A stretch of 10,696 bases of DNA from Gemmatimonadota bacterium (GTDB taxonomy: Bacteria > Gemmatimonadota > Gemmatimonadetes > Gemmatimonadales > GWC2-71-9): contig JANYCP010000312.1 of the NCBI GenBank assembly GCA_025360265.1, positions 1 through 10,696 of the forward strand, in the 5' to 3' direction. Under the pieces are notes generated by a model. The model did no database searches and was not told the origin of the DNA. It worked only from the letters and a program-made list of their open reading frames with translations. Below are positions 5,640-10,696 of this stretch, in pieces (position 1 is the first letter of the stretch; every line of letters starts with the position of its first letter). Position numbers and translations under genes: made by a program.

Positions 5640-7337
5640 GTGACTCCGCAATCGGTTCGACGGGGCGGCCGGCCGCAGGCCGCCGTTCCTACCCAGCATT
5701 TGCCCGCCGCTGCACCGGTGCATCACGCGCCCAACGCCGCACTCCTCATCGATTTCGACAATGTCACCCTTGGCGTTCGTTCCGACCTCGCCAAGGAACT
5801 GCGCACGTTGCTCAACAGCGACATCATCAAGGGAAAGGTGGCGGTACAGCGTGCCTACGCCGACTGGCGCCGCTACCCGCAGTACATCGTGTCGCTCTCG
5901 GAATCGTCGATCGACCTGATCTTCGCACCGGCCTTCGGCACCAACAAAAAGAACGCGACCGATATTCGCCTCGCGGTCGATGCCATCGAACTGATCTTTA
6001 CCCGACCGGAGATTGGCACGTTCATTCTGCTTTCAGGCGACAGCGATTTCTCGTCGCTCGTGCTCAAGCTGAAGGAGTACGGCAAGTACGTCATCGGCGT
6101 CGGCATTCGCGAATCGGCCAGCGATATCCTGATTCAGAATTGCGACGAGTACTACTCGTACAGCGACCTTGCCGGCCTGAGCAAGGAAGCTGACGTCCCC
6201 GGTCCGCCGCGCGATCCGTGGGTGCTCGTGGTGGACGCCGTCGCGCAGATGACGCAGAATCGCGACGTGATGCGTGCCGATCGACTCAAGCAGGTGATGC
6301 AGCAGCTCGATCCGAGCTTCGACGAGAGCAACGCCGGCTACAATCGGTTCAGCAAGTTCGTCACTGAGGCCGGGACGCGTGGGCTCATCACGGTGATCAA
6401 GCAGGAGAATGGGCAGCTGGATGTGGCGGAACTGGTCGCGAAGCCGGTCCCGAGCTCGTCGAGGGATCGCGAGTCGCGAGGCGCGAAGGGGTCGCGCGGC
6501 GCTCCGGTGCCGGCAACTGAGGCTGGCGCGAAGGATGCCGACGGACCATCGTCACGCCGCCGCCGCGGTGGGCGTGGTCGCGGAAGACGAAGCGGAGCCG
6601 AAGAGGGCGCGAGCAGCGTAGCGACCGCACCACTCGCGACTCGCGATCCCTCGACGAGCTCGGGACAGGCTTCGCGACTCGCGCCTCCTTCGGTTCGCGC
6701 CGCGAGTATCGCCACCGGCCTGACACTGGCAGAAGCGTTCCACCTCATGTCGCGCGCACTTGGCGAACTGCCGGCACCGGTACCACACGACACATTGCGC
6801 GCGCGGATGGCAGCGTTGCATGGTAAGGAAGACGCCCTGCTCGAGCCAATTCGCTTCGGCATGTTCCTGCGGCAGGCGAACGATGCCGAGATCGCTGATG
6901 TCCGAATGCTTGCCGAAGGGCAGTACGAGGTGTCGCAGCACAAAGCCGACATTGCCTTCCAGAAGCGCACGCAGGCGGAATCCGGCGTGACACCAGTCGC
7001 CGACAGCACCGCACCGCCGGCGCCGCGTCAACCAGCGGCATTGCGCTTCCGTGGCGGATCGCGTTCCAGCACGCGGCCGTCCGAAGTGGCGATGGTTGGC
7101 GTGGTGGATTTTGGTGAACCAAAGGCTGCACCGAGTGCCGAGATTGCTGCCTCCGCAGCGACCACTGATGTGGTGGTGGCTGACGCTGCCGGGGCCAAGC
7201 CGGCCAAGAGCCGTCGCGGCACGCGTGGCGGAGTGAAGCACAAGAAGTCCGCTGCGCCGGCGACAGAAAAGGGAGTTGCTGTGCCGAAGGTGGCCAAGGC
7301 ATCGAAACCCCGGACTTCGAAACCGCGCGCCGGCTGA
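5640..7337 (+). CDS. NYN-domain putative ribonuclease with two LOTUS/OST-HTH-like domains
   Basis: A 565-residue protein read from GTG 5640. The NYN/PIN-like nuclease domain (about 31-180) has acidic residues D38 and D40 in LIDFDN, D108 in NATDIR, and D134/D136 in LSGDSDFSSL, the metal-binding set of the LabA/MARF1 family. It is followed by a LOTUS/OST-HTH domain (about 193-263; GYNRFSKFVTEAGTRGLI). A low-complexity linker (264-358) includes an RG-rich patch RRRRGGRGRGRRSG (306-319). A second LOTUS-like domain follows (about 362-433; IRFGMFLRQANDAEIADVR), then an Ala/Lys/Arg-rich, histone-H1-like tail. This suggests an RNA-targeting nuclease or RNA-binding regulator; the substrate is unknown. 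The start is uncertain: a stop precedes GTG 5640 directly, there is no good ribosome site, and TTG 5700 or GTG 5718 would also keep the nuclease domain whole. Two inverted 46-bp repeat copies lie within the linker. The end overlaps the probable start of the glycosylase gene. Confidence 0.9.
   Translation: MTPQSVRRGGRPQAAVPTQHLPAAAPVHHAPNAALLIDFDNVTLGVRSDLAKELRTLLNSDIIKGKVAVQRAYADWRRYPQYIVSLSESSIDLIFAPAFGTNKKNATDIRLAVDAIELIFTRPEIGTFILLSGDSDFSSLVLKLKEYGKYVIGVGIRESASDILIQNCDEYYSYSDLAGLSKEADVPGPPRDPWVLVVDAVAQMTQNRDVMRADRLKQVMQQLDPSFDESNAGYNRFSKFVTEAGTRGLITVIKQENGQLDVAELVAKPVPSSSRDRESRGAKGSRGAPVPATEAGAKDADGPSSRRRRGGRGRGRRSGAEEGASSVATAPLATRDPSTSSGQASRLAPPSVRAASIATGLTLAEAFHLMSRALGELPAPVPHDTLRARMAALHGKEDALLEPIRFGMFLRQANDAEIADVRMLAEGQYEVSQHKADIAFQKRTQAESGVTPVADSTAPPAPRQPAALRFRGGSRSSTRPSEVAMVGVVDFGEPKAAPSAEIAASAATTDVVVADAAGAKPAKSRRGTRGGVKHKKSAAPATEKGVAVPKVAKASKPRTSKPRAG
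5664..5684. repeat. GC-rich hairpin at the start of the NYN-LOTUS gene
   Basis: GGCGGCC and GGCCGCC form perfect 7-bp arms around a 7-nt loop, followed by CGTTCCTACC. It resembles a second kind of dispersed GC-rich palindrome (GGCCGCAGGCCGCC...CCTAC). If translation starts at 5640 it is codons 9-15; if at 5700 or 5718 it lies in the leader, where it could limit ribosome access. Confidence 0.6.
6435..6480. repeat. Inverted repeat copy A inside the NYN-LOTUS gene
   Basis: This 46-bp block contains GTCCCGAGCTCGTCGAGGG. Its reverse complement recurs at 6633-6678 with a single mismatch (45/46; the base differs at CCGGTCCC versus CCTGTCCC). The core is itself a near-palindrome around GAGCTC. It encodes part of the disordered linker and is of the REP-like CPELVEG type. 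Confidence 0.9.
6633..6678. repeat. Inverted repeat copy B inside the NYN-LOTUS gene
   Basis: Partner of the block at 6435-6480, in the opposite direction, with 152 bp between the two. It contains CCCTCGACGAGCTCGGGACA, and the in-frame reading is RDPSTSSGQAS, a familiar chance translation of such repeats. Together the two arms could fold into a long stem in the mRNA. Confidence 0.9.
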
Positions 7338-7354
7338 GTCCGCGCGCCGTTCGT

Positions 7355-7909
7355 GTGGCGCGCAGTCTCCTGGGCCGCACGCTCGCCTCCGATCTGGGAG
7401 GCGAGCGTGTTTCCGGCATCATCATCGAAACCGAAGCATATCTCGGCACGCACGATCCGGCGTCGCACGCTTGGGCCGGACGGCGTCATCGATCCTACGC
7501 CGGCATTTATGCACCCGACGGCACATGGTACGTCTATCGCTCGTATGGATTGCACTGGTGCCTGAACCTCACGGCACCGACTCGGGACGATGGTGGCGCT
7601 GTGCTGATTCGTGCCGTGTGGCCGATGACCGGCGTCGCGACCATTCGTCGTCGCCGCGGCGCGGTGCCGGAGAGGCAGCTCGCCAATGGACCGGGCAAAG
7701 TCGGTCAGGCATTCGGGATCACTGGCGAGCAGGGTGGCATGCCTGCTATCCGGACAAGTCCGCTACGGTTGCTTGATGTGGCCCCGACACGGCCTCGCAG
7801 GATTCAGGTGACGGCGAGGATCGGGATCAGCAGGGCCGTTGATTGGCCGTTGCGCTTCGTGCTAGCGGTGGCCGCACCCGAGCGCCTGCGCGATCGTCGG
7901 ACGGAGTAG
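7355..7909 (+). CDS. mpg: 3-methyladenine (alkylpurine) DNA glycosylase, AAG/MPG family
   Basis: A base-excision repair enzyme that flips out and removes alkylated or deaminated purines such as 3-methyladenine and hypoxanthine. Numbered from GTG 7355 (184 residues), it has ETEAYLG with the general base E27 and stacking Y29, H38, WYVYRSYGLHWCLN with Y61 and N71, and VLIRA with R86, each aligning with the human AAG residues E125, Y127, H136, Y159, N169 and R182; LANGPGKVGQAFGIT (110-124) is also typical. All catalytic positions are present. The GTG is a conservative start: the reading frame continues upstream as SPRAVR, which fits the usual N-terminal helix before LLG. The best candidate is CTG 7334, overlapping the preceding stop as CTGA. 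No ATG, GTG or TTG is available further upstream in this frame. The 3' end overlaps the opposing SGNH gene by 48 bp. Confidence 0.95.
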   Translation: MARSLLGRTLASDLGGERVSGIIIETEAYLGTHDPASHAWAGRRHRSYAGIYAPDGTWYVYRSYGLHWCLNLTAPTRDDGGAVLIRAVWPMTGVATIRRRRGAVPERQLANGPGKVGQAFGITGEQGGMPAIRTSPLRLLDVAPTRPRRIQVTARIGISRAVDWPLRFVLAVAAPERLRDRRTE

Positions 7910-8989
7910 CGACGCCATCCGGGCCGAGCCGGCGTCGGTAAAATGCGAAAAGTCGGCAAACATCTCTTCAGCGGGCACGCCATGAAACTCGCGCCACGCA
8001 TCCACCAAGGCCACGCTGGAATCGGCCGCGATGCGGCGGACCGATTCGGCGGCGGCAGAATCGAACGCGACGAGCGTGGCACCGGTCGCGCGAGGATAGA
8101 ATTTTTCCCATGCTCGCAACCGATCATCGCCCGCTTTCGGAGTGCCGATGAACGCGTTGCCATGAGTCATGAGCACTGGCACGGCGTCGTGCGCGCGAAG
8201 GGTGCCGACCAGTCGCCGAAGATCTGATTCGAATGCTGCGAGTCGTGCCGCTGGTATCGTTGCGAACATCGAATCGGCTGAAACGCCAAGCCGTTTCTGA
8301 GATGTCTGGCGCTGCCGCATCAGGTCAAGCACTGCGCGTGGCAGCATCGCCTTGAATGCATCGCGCGCCCGAAACGTGAAGCGCGAGTGCCAGCCGCTGG
8401 TCGGTGGGGCAGTGGCGTTCGAGTCGATCACAACCGCGCGGGGAAGGGCGTCGTCGAGATATTGCGGCGGCGTCGGGTAGTAGACGACGACCTTGGGCTG
8501 CAACGAAGCGAGCCGCAACCGGAAGTCTTGTTCTACCGTTGGCAGCGACATGCCGACAAATCCGGCATTGAGCGCATCGGCTGCACAGTCGCCGGCCGCA
8601 AGTGTATCGGCGAGCTGCCGGACATATTCCCGGCCAGGACTTTCATACAGGCCGAACGTCTCCGACGCACCAAGGACCAGGACGCGCCGAGCCGCGTGCG
8701 ACGGGTCGGGCTCCGGTCCGCGAGTACCGACCGAATTGATCTGCCACTTCCGGAATATCTTGCCTGGGGCCGGATGTCGGCCGGTGCGGTCCGATACCAT
8801 CAAGTCCGCCGTCGACGTGTCGGACGCGAGCAGTGGCATGCCCCACCGGATGCGATCCTCGATACGCACAGTCGTCTCCGCGCCGACAAGAATCAGCAAC
8901 AGGAGAATTGCCGCCCCGGCCACTGACCGAATTCGCCGTGTCGGGACTATCATATTGGCCTGATTCTCGCTGCCAGCTATGCTCATCAT
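7862..8989 (-). CDS. Membrane-anchored SGNH/GDSL hydrolase or acyltransferase
   Basis: A 375-residue protein with an N-terminal hydrophobic segment (about 22-38, preceded by RRIR) that should anchor it so that the catalytic domain faces the periplasm. The SGNH-type fold shows block I VLVLGASETFG (103-113) with nucleophile S109, a Gly-containing block II AGFVGMS (142-148), THGN (275-278), and block V DFSHFTDAG (346-354) with D346 and H349 completing the triad. Such proteins remove or transfer O-acyl groups on glycans; beside an MBOAT gene, an AlgJ/AlgX- or PatB-like role in O-acetylation of an exported polysaccharide is likely. This role is inferred from context. GAGGGA lies 2 nt before ATG 8989 and 5 nt before ATG 8986, so the second ATG may be used. 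It is divergent from the MBOAT gene by 41 bp and overlaps the glycosylase gene tail-to-tail. Confidence 0.87.
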   Translation of the reverse strand: MMSIAGSENQANMIVPTRRIRSVAGAAILLLLILVGAETTVRIEDRIRWGMPLLASDTSTADLMVSDRTGRHPAPGKIFRKWQINSVGTRGPEPDPSHAARRVLVLGASETFGLYESPGREYVRQLADTLAAGDCAADALNAGFVGMSLPTVEQDFRLRLASLQPKVVVYYPTPPQYLDDALPRAVVIDSNATAPPTSGWHSRFTFRARDAFKAMLPRAVLDLMRQRQTSQKRLGVSADSMFATIPAARLAAFESDLRRLVGTLRAHDAVPVLMTHGNAFIGTPKAGDDRLRAWEKFYPRATGATLVAFDSAAAESVRRIAADSSVALVDAWREFHGVPAEEMFADFSHFTDAGSARMASLLRPTIAQALGCGHR

Positions 8990-8991
8990 TT

Positions 8992-8997
8992 CCCTCT
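8992..8997 (-). promoter_or_regulatory. Ribosome binding site of the SGNH gene
   Basis: On the minus strand AGAGGG precedes the paired ATG ATG at 8989 and 8986. The spacing favours the second ATG by a few bases. Confidence 0.5.
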
Positions 8998-9020
8998 GTG
9001 CCGGGTCGTCACGACGCCCA

Positions 9021-9025
9021 GGGAG
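9021..9025 (+). promoter_or_regulatory. Ribosome binding site fixing the TTG start of the MBOAT gene
   Basis: GGGAG lies 5 nt before TTG 9031. It picks this start, which coincides with the conserved LFNSLIFLF end of the family, over an in-frame extension back to 8833 that runs antisense through the SGNH gene's 5' end. Confidence 0.75.
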
Positions 9026-9030
9026 TCCGG

Positions 9031-10428
9031 TTGCTCTTCAATAGTCTCATCTTCCTGTTCGCCTTTCTGCCGGTCACGTACACGGTGTTCTGGCTGCTGC
9101 GGACCTCACGGTCTCGCTACGTGTGGCTGGCCATCAGCGGCTATGTCTTTTACGGCTATTGGGACTGGCGCTTCTGCTTCCTGATGGCCTTCTCGACGCT
9201 CGTCAGCTACACCGCCGGTCTGGGTATGCTCAAATGGAACGGTGACGAACGGAAACGGAAACTCTGCCTGATCATCCCGGTCACAGTCGACCTGGCCCTG
9301 CTCGGCTTCTTCAAGTACGCAAACTTCGGGCTCACCGCATTCCGCGGCGCGATGCATTCGGCGGGACTCGACGTCAACGTACCACACCTCGATATCATCC
9401 TGCCGATCGGCATTTCATTTTACACATTCCACACCATAAGCTACATCGTCGATTCCTATCGCCGACAGATCACGCCGACGCGCAATTTCTGGGAATTTGC
9501 GTCGTACGTATCGCTCTTTTCGCAACTGGTGGCGGGCCCGATCGTCCGGTTTCGCCAGATCGAGGAAGATCTCGAGAACATCCAGGGGGCGAGTCGCACC
9601 CGCTGGCTCCAGCGTGGCATCAGCATCTTCGTGGTGGGCCTGGTCGAAAAGGTCATTGTCGCTGACACGCTCGCTGCGTTCGTCAATCCGATTCTCGACC
9701 ACGGTCATTGGCATGTTGCGTCGGGGGCAACCCTCTGGCTGGCGATGCTCGGCTACACGTTCCAGCTCTATTTCGATTTCAGCGGTTACAGCAGCATGGC
9801 CGTCGGTTTGGGTTACCTCTTCGGACTCCGGATTCCGCAGAACTTCAATTCACCGTACAAGTCGCTCGATCCGACCGAGTTCTGGCGTCGTTGGCACATC
9901 TCACTCTCGTCGTGCATGCGCGACTATCTCTATATCTCGTTTGGCGGCAATCGGGGCGGTACGCTGGCCACCTATCGAAACCTCATGCTCACGATGCTGA
10001 TTGGCGGGCTCTGGCATGGCGCCAATTGGACGTTTCTGGTCTGGGGTGCCTACCATGGCGTGCTCCTGGCCGCACATCGCATGGCCGGCGCGCAATGGGA
10101 TGCGCTCCCGGCGCGAATACGACAGCTCGGCATGGTCTTCTTCGCACTGGTCGGGTGGGTGTTCTTCCGATGCACGTCGCTTTCCATGGCAGCGGGTGTG
10201 TTCGGCCGCATGTTCAGTGGCGCTGCTGGCGTCGGCATGGTCGGCGCGTCGGCCGCACTGGCAGCGGTCGCGGTCGCCGGCGTTTGGGGAATGTATGGTC
10301 CGAATATCTACGATTTGGACTACACGCCGCGGTGGTGGAAGGCCGCTGCGGTCGCGACCGCATTCGGTGCTGCGCTGGCGTTGATTGCGGGAGATCGGAC
10401 GAGCCCGTTTTTATATTTTCAGTTTTAG
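9031..10428 (+). CDS. MBOAT family membrane O-acyltransferase (AlgI/DltB/PatA-like)
   Basis: A 465-residue polytopic inner-membrane protein that passes acyl (usually acetyl) groups across the membrane for O-acylation of a polysaccharide or other cell-wall glycan. It starts (M)LFNSLIFLFAFLPVTYTVFW, the usual beginning of the AlgI branch. It carries LPIGISFYTFHTISYIVD (124-141), FSQLVAGPIVRF (163-174), LYFDFSGYSSMAVGLG (246-261), PTEFWRRWHISLSSCMRDYLY (281-301, H289) and GGLWHGANWTFLVWGAYHG (325-343) with the catalytic H329, and ends in SPFLYFQF. About ten or more hydrophobic segments are evident. Length and motifs are complete. It starts with TTG 9031 backed by GGGAG. It is head-to-head with the SGNH gene only 41 bp away, and the two probably form one acylation system. 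Its promoter must lie largely within the SGNH coding sequence. The acceptor glycan is unknown. Confidence 0.96.
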   Translation: MLFNSLIFLFAFLPVTYTVFWLLRTSRSRYVWLAISGYVFYGYWDWRFCFLMAFSTLVSYTAGLGMLKWNGDERKRKLCLIIPVTVDLALLGFFKYANFGLTAFRGAMHSAGLDVNVPHLDIILPIGISFYTFHTISYIVDSYRRQITPTRNFWEFASYVSLFSQLVAGPIVRFRQIEEDLENIQGASRTRWLQRGISIFVVGLVEKVIVADTLAAFVNPILDHGHWHVASGATLWLAMLGYTFQLYFDFSGYSSMAVGLGYLFGLRIPQNFNSPYKSLDPTEFWRRWHISLSSCMRDYLYISFGGNRGGTLATYRNLMLTMLIGGLWHGANWTFLVWGAYHGVLLAAHRMAGAQWDALPARIRQLGMVFFALVGWVFFRCTSLSMAAGVFGRMFSGAAGVGMVGASAALAAVAVAGVWGMYGPNIYDLDYTPRWWKAAAVATAFGAALALIAGDRTSPFLYFQF

Positions 10429-10433
10429 AAGCG

Positions 10434-10453
10434 GAGAGACGAGAGACGAGAGA
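10434..10453. repeat. Tandem GAGAGAC heptamers
   Basis: About 2.9 copies of GAGAGAC follow the MBOAT stop directly and lead into the REP-like arm. This is a low-complexity purine run of unknown role. Confidence 0.7.
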
Positions 10454-10483
10454 TCCCTCGTCCTGAACGCAGTGAGGGACCTC
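10454..10483. repeat. REP-like arm 1 downstream of the MBOAT gene
   Basis: This 30-nt block begins TCCCTCGTCCTGA and ends GAGGGACCTC. About 25 of 30 positions pair with the reverse complement of 10509-10537. It also has a small internal TCCCT...AGGGA stem. It lies between the convergent MBOAT gene and the C-terminal gene fragment. Confidence 0.8.
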
Positions 10484-10508
10484 CAGATGCTCCGCGGGTC
10501 GGAGTCTC

Positions 10509-10537
10509 GAGGTCCCTCGCTTCACTCAGGACGAGGA
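10509..10537. repeat. REP-like arm 2 downstream of the MBOAT gene
   Basis: GAGGTCCCTCGCTTCACTCA followed by GGACGAGGA is the inverted partner of 10454-10483, with a few mismatches and one gap. Its sequence is of the common dispersed TCCCTCGCTTC...CAGGACGAG type. It ends 6 bp from the opposing stop codon. Confidence 0.8.
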
Positions 10538-10543
10538 GCTTGC

Positions 10544-10696
10544 CTAGTGCCCGGTCGCCGTCACGCCCTCTCTCGCCGTTCCCAGCGAAATCCGCAGTCC
10601 GCCGAGCAGCGATTGCGTTGCGCCGTGCAACAGCTTGTCATCGCTCGGTGACGTCCCCGCCTGGTATTGCGCAAACGCGGTGAAGCTCTTCCAACG
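10544..10696 (-). CDS. C-terminal fragment of an unrecognised protein, possibly an outer-membrane beta-barrel
   Basis: The last 50 codons and a TAG stop are visible, and the gene runs off the right edge. The reading frame is open from the edge with high GC at third positions. It reads RWKSFTAFAQYQAG (1-14), then ATQSLLGGLRISLGTAREGV (27-46). The alternating hydrophobic GGLRISLGT near the C-terminus resembles an outer-membrane barrel strand, but no family can be named from so little. It converges on the MBOAT gene with a REP-like pair between. The other five frames of this stretch look less gene-like. Confidence 0.55.
   Translation of the reverse strand, partial: RWKSFTAFAQYQAGTSPSDDKLLHGATQSLLGGLRISLGTAREGVTATGH

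Larger units (their letters stand above)
10454..10537. terminator. Candidate bidirectional terminator or REP pair between convergent genes
   Basis: The two arms at 10454-10483 and 10509-10537 with a 25-nt loop could form a long stem in transcripts from either strand, in the 115-bp gap between converging stop codons. There is no U-tract after the stem, so it is not a classical intrinsic terminator; stabilising or blocking read-through is inference. Confidence 0.4.

Noticed and set aside
5476..5643. Small plus-strand frame starting ATG 5476 (55 codons), close behind a TAGATT box
   Set aside because: Its sequence includes the chance translation EACPEQSEWGAS of a REP-like repeat and otherwise Arg-rich residues; no ribosome site. 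A leader peptide cannot be excluded but is not supported.
5486..6193. Plus-strand frame of 235 codons
   Set aside because: Overlaps the NYN domain in another frame; the composition is Arg/Pro-rich, typical of an out-of-frame reading.
6338..7009. Minus-strand frame containing CPELVEG
   Set aside because: This is the spurious translation of the inverted repeat, antisense to the NYN-LOTUS gene.
8833..9030. In-frame extension of the MBOAT protein
   Set aside because: It runs antisense through the SGNH gene start and lacks family similarity; TTG 9031 has a GGGAG and begins at the conserved N-terminus.
1..10696. CRISPR array, tRNA, rRNA, transposase or prophage genes
   Set aside because: I saw no regularly spaced repeats, cloverleaf with conserved T-loop, rRNA signature, or transposase/integrase motifs on either strand.

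Overview
The window is GC-rich (roughly 60-65% by eye) bacterial DNA with high GC at third codon positions. It has a sigma-54 enhancer-binding regulator, surface-polysaccharide genes, an MBOAT acyltransferase, and REP-like palindromes whose spurious translations read CPELVEG, CPEQSEWG or DPSTSSGQ. I think a Gemmatimonadota-like environmental bacterium is likely, but this is an impression from gene style and repeats, not a marker-gene result.

Layout. (1) 1-269, minus strand: 5' end of a Wzz/tyrosine-autokinase-type polysaccharide chain-length gene that runs off the left edge. (2) 270-592: a 323-bp divergent control region with a perfect 18-bp palindrome near its centre and GG-N10-GC (sigma-54-like) elements facing both ways. 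(3) 593-5455, plus strand: a tight operon of an NtrC-family response regulator, a soluble histidine kinase, a TuaH-like GT4 glycosyltransferase and UDP-GlcNAc 2-epimerase (wecB), with gaps or overlaps of +4, -17 and +7 bp. (4) 5456-5639: a spacer with a possible promoter and a REP-like repeat. (5) 5640-7909, plus strand: a NYN-domain putative RNase with two LOTUS/OST-HTH-like domains, followed by a 3-methyladenine DNA glycosylase gene that lacks an obvious start and probably overlaps its neighbour. (6) 7862-8989, minus strand: a membrane-anchored SGNH hydrolase/acyltransferase, tail-to-tail with the glycosylase gene by 48 bp. (7) 9031-10428, plus strand: an MBOAT (AlgI-like) O-acyltransferase, head-to-head with the SGNH gene. 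(8) 10429-10543: a REP-like inverted pair between convergent genes. (9) 10544-10696, minus strand: the C-terminal 50 residues of a protein whose end looks like a beta-barrel strand.

How it fits together. The regulator and kinase probably control the divergent polysaccharide operon through sigma-54 promoters, and perhaps their own operon too, which also carries a glycosyltransferase and the enzyme that makes UDP-ManNAc. The SGNH/MBOAT pair would O-acylate an exported glycan. The NYN-LOTUS/glycosylase pair is a separate nucleic-acid module. The most notable points are the symmetric divergent sigma-54 control region, a 45/46-identical inverted repeat embedded inside the NYN-LOTUS coding sequence, and the start-less glycosylase gene coupled to it. 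I saw no tRNA, rRNA, CRISPR array, transposase or attachment site.
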